A stretch of 15,608 nt of DNA from Caulobacteraceae bacterium UBA5005 (GTDB lineage Bacteria; Pseudomonadota; Alphaproteobacteria; Caulobacterales; Caulobacteraceae). The stretch spans positions 1-15,608 of the forward strand of contig DGYN01000055.1 in assembly GCA_002398405.1 (NCBI GenBank), given 5' to 3'. A model generated the notes under the pieces. That model saw only the letters and a program-made list of their open reading frames with translations, was not told the origin of the DNA and made no database searches. The translations under genes were made by a program, and so were the position numbers. Shown here in pieces: positions 1 through 7,143 of the stretch; position 1 is the stretch's first letter; each line of letters begins with the position of its first letter.

Positions 1-1
1 C

Positions 2-1606
2 ATCGCCGAGGACCTGACCTGGGAAGAGTTTTCAGCCGTCACGGTCCGCCAGACCGAACTTCCCGGCGTCACCGCCGACATGGGCGAGGCCAGGGTTTAT
101 CCCTATGGCGGCGCCTTTTCCCACGTGATCGGCTACGTGGCCAAACCCAACCGGGACGACCTCAAGGACGCCAAGTCCGAGGCCGACGCCCTGACCCTTC
201 ATCCGGGCTTCCGCATCGGCAAGGTCGGGGTCGAGCGGGCCTTTGATCCGCAGCTGCGCGGCACGCCGGGCTTCCAGATGCTGGAGGTCGACCACAAGGG
301 CCGCATCGTCGGCAAGGACCCGCGCGGCGACATCGCACCCAAACCCGGCGCGGAGGTCAGACTGACCCTGGACGCCGATATCCAGGCCCGGGCGCTGGAG
401 GTGTTCGACGTCGAAAGCGGCTCGGCGGTGATGCTCGACTGCCGGACGGGCGATATCCTCTGCATGGCCTCGGCCCCTAGTTTCGACGCCAACCGCTTTG
501 CCCGGGGAATACCGTCAAGCGAGTACAGCGTGCTGCGCGACTATGAGCGCAGGCCCCTGCTGGATAAGGCGATCGGCTCGACCTTCTATCCCGGCTCCAC
601 CTTCAAGCCCACGACCGCGCTGGCCTTGTTGGCGGCTGGGGTGAATCCGGAGGAGCGCGTCCACTGCGGCGGCGGGCTCGGCTATGGCGGGCGGTTCTTC
701 CGCTGCTGGGGCACGCATGGTTCGCAGAACATGCACGACGCCATCAAGAACTCCTGCGACACCTATTTCTATTCCATGTGCAACCGGGCGGGCATCGACC
801 TGATCGCCGATACGGCCAGAAAGCTCGGTTACCAACAAACCTTCGACATCGGCATCTCCGGCCAGCGCAAGGGTCTGATCCCGGACACGACCTGGGTGAA
901 GAAAGCCAGGCCCAAGGATCCCACCTGGCATCCGGGCGAGACCCTGTCGGTGGCCATCGGCCAGATCCTGGTCGCCAACGCCCTGCAGATGGCCGTCGCG
1001 GTGGCCCGCATCGCCAACGGCAAGAAGGCGTTGGTGCCGCGGCTGGTAAAATCGGTCGGCGGGGTCGATATGCCGCTTGGCTCGCAGGTCCCGGACCTTC
1101 CCTTTCCGGCCGAGCACATGGAGATCGTCCGGGCCGGCATGGCGGCGGTGGCCAACGACCCCTCCGGCACCGCCTATCGCCAGAGTCAGTTGGGGCTTGG
1201 CGACGTCAAGATGGCCGGCAAGACCGGCACCGCCCAGGTCCGGTCTTACGACGGGGCCGCATCGCGCTCTTCGGCCAGCGTCACCTGGAAGCTCAAGGAC
1301 CACAATCTGTTCACCGCCTTCGCCCCCTACGACAATCCGCGCTACGCCCTGGCAGTGGTGGTCGAGCACGGCGGCCGGGGCGGGGCGACCGCCGGCGCGC
1401 CCCGGGCGCGGGAGATCATGCGCATCGCGCTTCTGAAGGACCCCGAAGTCCGAGCGCGCATTCAAAAGCCCGAGGCCGAGGCGCCCAAGCTGAACGAACC
1501 GGCCGAGGCCGAAGGCGCCTATCCGGGCGATCCGACCTCGACGCCGGCTCCGGCCGCGGCCCAGCCGGCGCCGATCATACCGGCGCCGGGGGGCGGCCAG
1601 ATATGA
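2..1606 (+). CDS. mrdA: Penicillin-binding protein 2 (elongasome DD-transpeptidase), 5' end outside window
   Basis: Class B PBP that cross-links new lateral-wall peptidoglycan in the periplasm as RodA's partner in the Rod complex. The frame is open from base 2, so the start, membrane anchor and part of the pedestal lie upstream; 534 residues are visible (E. coli PBP2 has about 630). The pedestal contains the family's YPYGGAFSHVIGYV stretch near residues 33-46. Transpeptidase motifs are all present: SxxK as STFK (Ser codon at 596), the second motif as SCD followed by TYFY (752), and KTG as GKTGTAQ (Lys codon at 1220). The last 60 or so residues are a Pro/Ala/Glu-rich tail without recognisable structure. 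The stop overlaps the rodA start as ATGA, which indicates translational coupling and matches the usual mrdA-mrdB order. Only the missing N-terminus is uncertain. Confidence 0.96.
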   Translation: MAEDLTWEEFSAVTVRQTELPGVTADMGEARVYPYGGAFSHVIGYVAKPNRDDLKDAKSEADALTLHPGFRIGKVGVERAFDPQLRGTPGFQMLEVDHKGRIVGKDPRGDIAPKPGAEVRLTLDADIQARALEVFDVESGSAVMLDCRTGDILCMASAPSFDANRFARGIPSSEYSVLRDYERRPLLDKAIGSTFYPGSTFKPTTALALLAAGVNPEERVHCGGGLGYGGRFFRCWGTHGSQNMHDAIKNSCDTYFYSMCNRAGIDLIADTARKLGYQQTFDIGISGQRKGLIPDTTWVKKARPKDPTWHPGETLSVAIGQILVANALQMAVAVARIANGKKALVPRLVKSVGGVDMPLGSQVPDLPFPAEHMEIVRAGMAAVANDPSGTAYRQSQLGLGDVKMAGKTGTAQVRSYDGAASRSSASVTWKLKDHNLFTAFAPYDNPRYALAVVVEHGGRGGATAGAPRAREIMRIALLKDPEVRARIQKPEAEAPKLNEPAEAEGAYPGDPTSTPAPAAAQPAPIIPAPGGGQI

Positions 1607-2757
1607 CCGCCAGCGCTCTCAACCGGCCGGGCGAGCGCGACCGCCTGGTCATCAAGGTCACCCAGATCGATTGGCCGCTCGTGGGCCTTTTGTGCCTGAT
1701 CGCCGGCATGGGCGCGGTGATGCTCTATTCCATCGCGCCGTCGTCCTGGGATCCGTGGGCGGGAAAGCACCTGATCCGCTTCAGCCTCTGCGTCGGCATG
1801 ATGCTGGTCCTGGCGGTAATCGACCTGCGGGTCTGGTTTCACCTGTCCTACCCAATCTACATCCTTGCGCTCTTGCTGCTGATCGCCGTGGAGCTGGTGG
1901 GGGACATATCCCTGGGGGCCCAGCGATGGCTGGACCTGGGCTTCGTGCGCCTGCAGCCCTCTGAAATCATGAAGATCGGCATCGTCCTGGCGCTTGCCCG
2001 CTACTACCATTCGATCACGGCGGCAGAGGCCACCTGGTCGTGGAAGCTGATCGTACCCGTGCTGCTGATCGTCGTGCCCGTGGCCCTGGTCATGCACCAG
2101 CCGGACCTGGGCACCGCCATGCTGATCCTCATGACAGGCTTTGCGGTGATGATCCTGGCGGGCCTTTCGCTCAAGGTGGTGGGGGTTCTGGTGGCCGGGG
2201 GCGCCGCCGCTCTTGTGCCCGTGGTCATGTTCGTTCTTCACGACTATCAGCGCGAACGGATCCTCACCTTCCTCAAGCCCGAAGCCGACCCCTCCGGCGC
2301 AGGCTATCAGATCGTCCAGTCCAAGATCGCCCTTGGTGCCGGGGGCGTTCTGGGCCGCGGCTATGGCCTTGGATCGCAAAGCCGCCTGGACTTCCTGCCG
2401 GAAAAGCAAACCGACTTCATCTTCGCGACCCTGGCCGAGGAGTTCGGCTTCATCGGCTCGTTCTCGGTTCTGATCCTCTACAGTCTGGTGATCTTTATCT
2501 CCCTGCGGATCGCCACCATCGCCCACAGCCATTTCGGCCGCCTTGCCACGGCCGGCGTCACCGCGACCTTCGCCCTCTATGTGCTGATCAACGGGGCCAT
2601 GGTCATGGGTCTTGCGCCCGTCGTCGGGGTGCCGATGCCGCTTCTCTCCTACGGCGGGACCGTCATGCTGACGGTCATGGTCGGCTTTGGCCTGGTCCAG
2701 GCGACCCGCGTTCACCGCTACACCGAGGTCACCAGCGGCAAGGGTACTTTGATCTAA
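1603..2757 (+). CDS. rodA: RodA, SEDS-family peptidoglycan glycosyltransferase
   Basis: Polytopic inner-membrane enzyme that polymerises lipid II into glycan strands during cell elongation, working with PBP2. It has 384 residues, about the family norm, with around ten hydrophobic segments starting near residue 24. SEDS signatures are clear: GAQRWLDLG at 105-113, LQPSE at 117-121, HQPDLGTA at 165-172, LDFLPEKQTDFIFA at 262-275 (D263 corresponds to the essential Asp of RodA), and PMPLLSYGGT at 344-353. The start is the ATG in the ATGA shared with the mrdA stop. The same frame stays open far upstream, but that part is only a shadow of mrdA. Regulation is presumably through the mrdA transcript. 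Confidence 0.96.
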   Translation: MTASALNRPGERDRLVIKVTQIDWPLVGLLCLIAGMGAVMLYSIAPSSWDPWAGKHLIRFSLCVGMMLVLAVIDLRVWFHLSYPIYILALLLLIAVELVGDISLGAQRWLDLGFVRLQPSEIMKIGIVLALARYYHSITAAEATWSWKLIVPVLLIVVPVALVMHQPDLGTAMLILMTGFAVMILAGLSLKVVGVLVAGGAAALVPVVMFVLHDYQRERILTFLKPEADPSGAGYQIVQSKIALGAGGVLGRGYGLGSQSRLDFLPEKQTDFIFATLAEEFGFIGSFSVLILYSLVIFISLRIATIAHSHFGRLATAGVTATFALYVLINGAMVMGLAPVVGVPMPLLSYGGTVMLTVMVGFGLVQATRVHRYTEVTSGKGTLI

Positions 2758-2801
2758 CCTTGGCTGTCCGGTCCAAGGGGCCTAGGGTGCCCTCCGAGGG
2801 C
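2758..2801 (+). terminator. Two small hairpins after rodA, possible weak terminator or processing site
   Basis: Directly after the rodA stop there is a 6-bp inverted repeat, CCTTGG (2758-2763) and CCAAGG (2773-2778), with a 9-nt loop. A second hairpin follows: GCCCT (2789-2793), loop CCG, AGGGC (2797-2801). Neither has a T-run, so a classical intrinsic terminator is not supported. They could cap or stabilise the rodA transcript, or reduce read-through into the secreted-protein gene 25 bases further on. Confidence 0.25.
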
Positions 2802-2825
2802 GTTCAGAAGAAGGGGACCTGGGTC

Positions 2826-3809
2826 ATGCTGAGGTCTTTTCACGGGCGCGCGGGCATCGCCGCCGTAGTCGCATTGCTGGTTCTCGCGCCGCCGTTCGCC
2901 GCCGCCCAGCAGTTCACCCCGGGCCAGGAGATTGAGTACCGCGACGGCGCCGCTCAGTGGGCGCCCGGGACCTTCGTCCGAATGCTGCCGAACGGGAACC
3001 AGGCCCTGATCCGCCAGGCGCCCAGCCAGTTCTTCCCCGAGGGCTTCGAGCGGGCCTACAGCCTGACCGATCTGCGCCCAAGGCAGCCCGCCGCACCGGC
3101 GGCTCAAGCGCTGCGTCCGGCGCCCCAGGCGGCCCCGGCGCCTCAGCCCAAGGCGGCGGTTCCGGCCGTCGCAACGCGCGTTCCCGCCGTTCCGCAGGGC
3201 GCCGGGCTTTTGAACCAGCAACAGGTGCTCGACTACGCCAAGCAGGTGCTCGGACCCAACCCCTGGGCCCAGCCGAACCGGGATGCGGCGATCAGCCAGA
3301 TCCGCGACTACATCAAGAGCCGCGGCGTCAATTTCCAGTGGACCCTGGCCTTCGACAACCAGCTGGGGGCCATCGGGGCCAATGCGGTGCACATCACCTC
3401 GGCGATCGGCGCCAACTATGGCGCCCACCCGACGCTGCAGACCTACATCGGCAATTTCAACCTGCAGTCCCAGGCCCGCGCCGCGCAGAGCGTCTCGCAG
3501 CAGGGCGGCCGCGCCGTGGTTACCACCACCGACTCCGCCGCCCGCCTCGGCAGCATCCGCATCAACGCTGACCGCACCTACGTCTGGGACGTCCTGGGTG
3601 ACGGCAAGGTCATTCGCGGAACCTGGCGCGAGGCGACCGAGGACGAGAAGCAGGCCTGGGAGGGCGGGCCCTCGATCTGGCTCCTCAATGCCCGCGGCGG
3701 CCAGGACTACCAGGTCCGCGCCGACCGCCAGCCCGGCTGGGCCGGCTGGATCGATATCGGGATGGGCAAGGGCCGCATCGCCGTGCAGTACGGGCAGAGA
3801 ACCAGTTGA
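2826..3809 (+). CDS. Secreted protein of unknown function: agenet/SH3-like N-terminal domain, Pro-Ala linker, C-terminal beta-rich domain
   Basis: No named family is recognised. The 327-residue product starts with a clear Sec signal peptide (basic MLRSFHGR, hydrophobic 11-21, likely cut near AAA-QQ at residue 27), so it should be periplasmic or exported. Residues 29-84 form a compact unit (FTPGQEIEYRDGAAQWAPGTF, ending in SLTDLRP) that resembles agenet/Tudor-like 'effective pore with W' domains. Residues 85-125 are a Pro/Ala/Gln-rich linker. Residues 126-165 look helical, and 240-327 look beta-rich (RINADRTYVWDVLGDGK, later WLLNARGGQDYQV). ATG 2826 is chosen because the signal peptide begins there and AAGGGGAC lies about 10 bases upstream. 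The gene sits 68 bp after rodA on the same strand and may be co-transcribed. The protein at 14752-15315 has the same overall build. Confidence 0.75.
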   Translation: MLRSFHGRAGIAAVVALLVLAPPFAAAQQFTPGQEIEYRDGAAQWAPGTFVRMLPNGNQALIRQAPSQFFPEGFERAYSLTDLRPRQPAAPAAQALRPAPQAAPAPQPKAAVPAVATRVPAVPQGAGLLNQQQVLDYAKQVLGPNPWAQPNRDAAISQIRDYIKSRGVNFQWTLAFDNQLGAIGANAVHITSAIGANYGAHPTLQTYIGNFNLQSQARAAQSVSQQGGRAVVTTTDSAARLGSIRINADRTYVWDVLGDGKVIRGTWREATEDEKQAWEGGPSIWLLNARGGQDYQVRADRQPGWAGWIDIGMGKGRIAVQYGQRTS

Positions 3810-3813
3810 TACC

Positions 3814-4656
3814 TCAGCGCGGAGCCGGCGGCAGCAGGTTTTTCAAACCATTCGCCATCCACGCGCCCTGAACCGAGACGTGGGTTTCACCCGCGAAGGT
3901 CTTCCGTGTCACGATGAACCCCGAGCCGGGCATCCGGAGCGCCTTTTCAAGGCCGTCGACCTGGCCGACGAGGGCGCCTTCCGCCTCGCCTACGCCGATA
4001 TAAACCCGTCGCCCCGCGCCTCGGGAACTGGCTGCTTGAAGTCTTCCGACCAGGGCGGGATCGAATTGCAACGACGGGCTGCCGATCAGGTAGCCCGAAA
4101 ACGCCGTCGGATCGTTGGCCAGCACCGTGGCAGTGAACAGCCCCCCAAGGGAATGCCCGGCTAAGATCGACTGGGCGGGATCGACGGGATAGCGGCTTTC
4201 GATGGCGGGCCGCAGTTCTTCCCTTAGAAACCGTTCGAGTTCGGCGCCGCCGCCCGGGCCTTGCGGGCCGGCGGTGACATGGACGAGGTCACGATTGCGC
4301 CTGGCGCCGTAGGCGGCAAATGACTCTTCAGGAAATCCAATGCCGACCACATATGCCGACCGGGCGCTATTTTCCAAGGGGAGGAAACGCGCGCTTACCG
4401 CCATCATTCCGGTCAGGTAGGACCCATCGAGCAAATAGATTACCGGAGTCTTCTGCCCGGCAGGAGGTCGCGGCGCGACCTCGAACGGCTTGGCGACTTG
4501 TATCAGAAAGACGGCGCCGGTCTTCGATTGCATCGTGAACTGTTCCGACACGGGGACGGTCGCTGCGGGAACATCCTGTCCTCGCGCACGGTCGACCGCA
4601 GGGACGCCAAACAGCGCCAGCGCGGTCATCGCCGCCAGGATTTTCGTTTTGACCAT
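3814..4656 (-). CDS. Secreted alpha/beta-hydrolase esterase (Esterase-D / IroE-like family)
   Basis: Predicted exported serine hydrolase of 280 residues. The ATG at 4656 is preferred over an upstream in-frame start because it begins a signal peptide (MVKTKILAAMTALALFGVPA, cut near residue 26) and has GGAG nine bases upstream. Family features: YLLDGSY at 74-80, YVVGIGFP at 102-109, the nucleophile elbow GHSLGG with Ser169, GSPSL at 192-196, and a likely catalytic His259 in GETHVS; the acid is probably in VGEAEG (222-227). Relatives include siderophore esterases of the IroE/Fes type and other Esterase-D (PF00756) enzymes. No siderophore gene is nearby, so the substrate is unknown. It converges on the preceding plus-strand gene with only four bases between stops, and follows the iminopeptidase gene by 85 bp on the same strand. 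Confidence 0.85.
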   Translation of the reverse strand: MVKTKILAAMTALALFGVPAVDRARGQDVPAATVPVSEQFTMQSKTGAVFLIQVAKPFEVAPRPPAGQKTPVIYLLDGSYLTGMMAVSARFLPLENSARSAYVVGIGFPEESFAAYGARRNRDLVHVTAGPQGPGGGAELERFLREELRPAIESRYPVDPAQSILAGHSLGGLFTATVLANDPTAFSGYLIGSPSLQFDPALVGRLQAASSRGAGRRVYIGVGEAEGALVGQVDGLEKALRMPGSGFIVTRKTFAGETHVSVQGAWMANGLKNLLPPAPR

Positions 4657-4741
4657 GTGAACAGGCTCCAAAATGCGAGGCCTGACATGTCGCCCCTGGC
4701 CACTTGGAGGCGGCAAACCCGTCTTTCGGATGCAGAACCGC

Positions 4742-5737
4742 CTAAAGCTTCAGCGCAGCGTCCGTGGCCCGCAGCAAGCCGTCGATGACGCCGGGTTCGG
4801 TCGAGGCGTGGCCGGCGTCCCAGACAATCTCGAAATTGGCGCGGGGCCAGAGGTTTTTCAGCTTCCAGGCGCTTTCCAGCGGCGTCACTACATCGAAGCG
4901 GCCCTGGACGATCCAGCCTGGAATATCGGCCAGCAGGTGTGCGTTCTTGAGCAGCCAGCCTTCCTCGGGGAAGAAGCCGTTATTGATGAAGTAGTGGCAC
5001 TCGATCCGGGCGAAGGCGACGGTGAAGTCCTCTTCGTTGAACTTCGATGGCCGTGCTTCCGGACCACGCAGGGAGATGGTGTCGCCTTCCCACTGGCTCC
5101 ACGCCGCAGCGGCCTTGGCCTGGATGCTGCGGTCGGCGTGCGTCAGGCGCCGGTGGTAGGCGCTGATCATATCGCCCCGCTCCGCCGGCGGGATCGGCGC
5201 GACGAACCGCTCCCAGGCGTCAGGGAACATCATGGAGGCGCCGTCCTGGTAGAACCAGGCAAGCTCGCGCTTGGTCAGCAGGAATATGCCGCGCAGCACC
5301 AAGGCCTCCACCCGTTCGGGGTGGGTGATGGCGTAGGCGAGCGCCAGGGTCGATCCCCAGGAGCCGCCGAACACCGTCCATTTCTCGACGCCGAGGTGGA
5401 CGCGCAGCCGCTCGATGTCCTCGATCAGGCCCCAGGTGGTGTTGTCCTCAAGCGACGCGTTGGGCCGCGACCTGCCGCAGCCGCGCTGGTCGAACAGGGC
5501 CATCCGCCACTTCTTGGGGTCGAAGAAGCGCCGCATGGTCGGGTTGATCGCCCCGCCGGGGCCGCCGTGCAGTATAACGCAGGGCTTGCCGCCGCGATGG
5601 CCGCATTCCTCGTAATAGATCTCGTGCGCGCCGCCAGTGGGCAGCCAGCCCCTCGCGAACGGCTCGTTGTCCGGATAGAGCGAGCGGCGGTTCGCCGCGC
5701 CGGCCGGACTGGAGGAGGAGGGGAGGGAGCGATCCAT
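4742..5737 (-). CDS. pip: Proline iminopeptidase (S33 family)
   Basis: Cytoplasmic alpha/beta hydrolase that removes N-terminal proline from peptides. The 331 residues are close to the family norm of about 315. Diagnostic elements: LYPDNEPF at 20-27 at the usual distance from the start, oxyanion HGGPGG at 57-62, DQRGCGRS at 83-90, nucleophile GGSWGS with Ser126, Asp282 in QGRFDVVTP, and His310 in AGHA. The helical lid is at roughly 155-260. No good Shine-Dalgarno is seen before ATG 5737, and the first 18 residues are a Ser/Pro-rich extension, so the start is less certain than the identity. There is no signal peptide. It lies 54 bp downstream of the DUF423 gene on the same strand and could be the tail of the tipN operon. 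Confidence 0.93.
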   Translation of the reverse strand: MDRSLPSSSSPAGAANRRSLYPDNEPFARGWLPTGGAHEIYYEECGHRGGKPCVILHGGPGGAINPTMRRFFDPKKWRMALFDQRGCGRSRPNASLEDNTTWGLIEDIERLRVHLGVEKWTVFGGSWGSTLALAYAITHPERVEALVLRGIFLLTKRELAWFYQDGASMMFPDAWERFVAPIPPAERGDMISAYHRRLTHADRSIQAKAAAAWSQWEGDTISLRGPEARPSKFNEEDFTVAFARIECHYFINNGFFPEEGWLLKNAHLLADIPGWIVQGRFDVVTPLESAWKLKNLWPRANFEIVWDAGHASTEPGVIDGLLRATDAALKL

Positions 5738-5791
5738 GAGCGGGCGATCTTATGCCTCAAACCGTCGCCTCACCGAAGGCCTAAACGAAAT

Positions 5792-6172
5792 TCAGGGCTT
5801 CTGCGCCCGATCAATGGTGAGTGACGCCCAAATCAGGACGCCCCAGCCGATCAGGAAGAGCACTCCGCCGATCGGGGTGATGGCCCCAAACCAGCGCGGC
5901 GCCCCAAAGGCCATGGCGTAGAGAGATCCTGAGAATATGACGACGCCCGAAAGGAAAAAGGCCGGCGCGAACCGGGCCCTGCGGCCGCCGATGTTCATGA
6001 AGGTCGCGCAGGCGAAGGTCGCCATGGTGTGCATGAAGCCGTAGGCTGCTCCGGTCTTCACCCATTCCGCCGCCTGAGGGTCGGTGATCCGGTGCGCCGC
6101 GAAGGCGCCCATGGCGATGGCGACGAACCCGCCGAACGCCGCCAGCCCCATCCAGAGTTTGCGCGTCCACAT
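5792..6172 (-). CDS. DUF423 (YgdD-type) small inner-membrane protein
   Basis: A 126-residue protein with four hydrophobic segments and the DUF423 signature: GAFAAHRI at 22-29, W/YGFMHTMA around 41-51, FSGSLYAMAFGA around 79-90, and TPIGGVLFLIGWGVL near 97-111. The family is widespread in inner membranes and its function is not established. The ATG at 6172 lies two bases after the epimerase stop, with GTGGGG about seven bases upstream. A GTG at 6184 would give four more residues and a 10-bp overlap with the epimerase; the ATG is preferred. Tight spacing argues for co-expression with the epimerase and tipN. Confidence 0.92.
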   Translation of the reverse strand: MWTRKLWMGLAAFGGFVAIAMGAFAAHRITDPQAAEWVKTGAAYGFMHTMATFACATFMNIGGRRARFAPAFFLSGVVIFSGSLYAMAFGAPRWFGAITPIGGVLFLIGWGVLIWASLTIDRAQKP

Positions 6173-6174
6173 GC

Positions 6175-7143
6175 TCAGCCCCACAATTCGGGTTCAGGCG
6201 GATAGATCAGGGAACCGTCGAACTTCAGGCCCGGTTCACGGTCCTTCATCAGCAACAGCGGTCCGTCCAGGTCCACGAAGGCCGCGCCCTGGGCAATGAT
6301 CATCGCCGGAGCGATCGCCAGCGAGGTCGCCACCATACAGCCCGCCATGATCTCCAGTCCCATCTCCCTGGCCTGCCCGGCCAAGGCCAGGGCTTCGGTC
6401 AGCCCGCCGGTCTTGTCGAGCTTGATGTTCACCGCGCCGTAGCGTTTGGCGCAAACCGCCAGATCCTTGAGCGTATGCAGACCCTCATCGGCGCAGAGCA
6501 TGACCGGCGAGGCATAGCCCTCCAGGGCCTCGTCCTCGCCCACCTTGAGCGGCTGCTCGATCAGAAGAACGCCGAGGCGCGCGAATTCGGGCGCCAGACG
6601 GCGCAAATCCTCGAAGGCGAGAGCTTCGTTGGCGTCCACCACCAGCCGGGTTTTCGGCGCCGCGCCGCGCACCGCCTCGACCCGTTCCAGGTCGTCCGGC
6701 CCGCCGATCTTGAGCTTGAGCATCGGCCGCCGCGCCGCCGCGCGGGCCTGATCGGCCATGACCTCAGGCTCGGCCAGGCTGATGGTGTAGCAGGTCTTTA
6801 CGGGATCGAGACGGGCGCGGCCCGCCCTCACATGGGCGCGCACGCCTGTCTGTTTGGCCTGCAGGTCCCACAAGGCGCAGTCAATGGCGTTGCGCGCCGC
6901 CCCGGCGGGCATAAGCGTCTGCGGGCCGGCGCCGGCTTCGATGGCCGCGCGATAGCTTTCGATCTCCGCCAGAACCCCGTCCACCGTTTCGCCATAGCGG
7001 GCGTAGGGGACACACTCGCCACGGCCTTTCGCGCCGTCCGCCTCGATCTCGCAGACCACGACGTGGGCCTGAGTCTTCGAACCGCGCGCGATGGTGAAGG
7101 CGCCGGCGATCGGCCAGCGCTCATCGCGGACCGCAAGGCGCAT
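6175..7143 (-). CDS. L-Ala-D/L-Glu (dipeptide) epimerase, enolase superfamily
   Basis: Cytoplasmic enzyme that converts L-Ala-D-Glu, released from murein tripeptide, into L-Ala-L-Glu so it can be degraded and reused. The 322 residues match the AEE/YcjG family. Visible active-site elements: KLKIGG with Lys143/Lys145 on the second barrel strand, metal ligands Asp170 (VVDANEA), Glu196 (LIEQPL) and Asp219 (CADEG), Lys241 in NIKLDKTGG on the sixth strand, and a DxD (Asp291, Asp293 in VDLDGP) of the kind that binds the dipeptide amino group in this family. The DxD supports dipeptide epimerase over other muconate-lactonizing-group enzymes. The ATG shares one base with the tipN stop (TGATG), indicating translational coupling. 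Exact dipeptide preference cannot be read from sequence alone. Confidence 0.9.
   Translation of the reverse strand: MRLAVRDERWPIAGAFTIARGSKTQAHVVVCEIEADGAKGRGECVPYARYGETVDGVLAEIESYRAAIEAGAGPQTLMPAGAARNAIDCALWDLQAKQTGVRAHVRAGRARLDPVKTCYTISLAEPEVMADQARAAARRPMLKLKIGGPDDLERVEAVRGAAPKTRLVVDANEALAFEDLRRLAPEFARLGVLLIEQPLKVGEDEALEGYASPVMLCADEGLHTLKDLAVCAKRYGAVNIKLDKTGGLTEALALAGQAREMGLEIMAGCMVATSLAIAPAMIIAQGAAFVDLDGPLLLMKDREPGLKFDGSLIYPPEPELWG

Noticed and set aside
515..1465. Minus-strand open frame inside mrdA
   Set aside because: It is a codon-bias shadow: the plus strand has all PBP2 catalytic motifs in register.
2758..2801. Strong intrinsic terminator after rodA
   Set aside because: The hairpins are short and lack a T-run; kept only as a low-confidence element.
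4673..5824. Long plus-strand open frame of about 380 codons opposite the iminopeptidase gene
   Set aside because: It is antisense to a gene with a complete S33 active site. Its translation is Gly/Arg/Pro-rich with no motif, as is usual for the opposite strand of high-GC genes.
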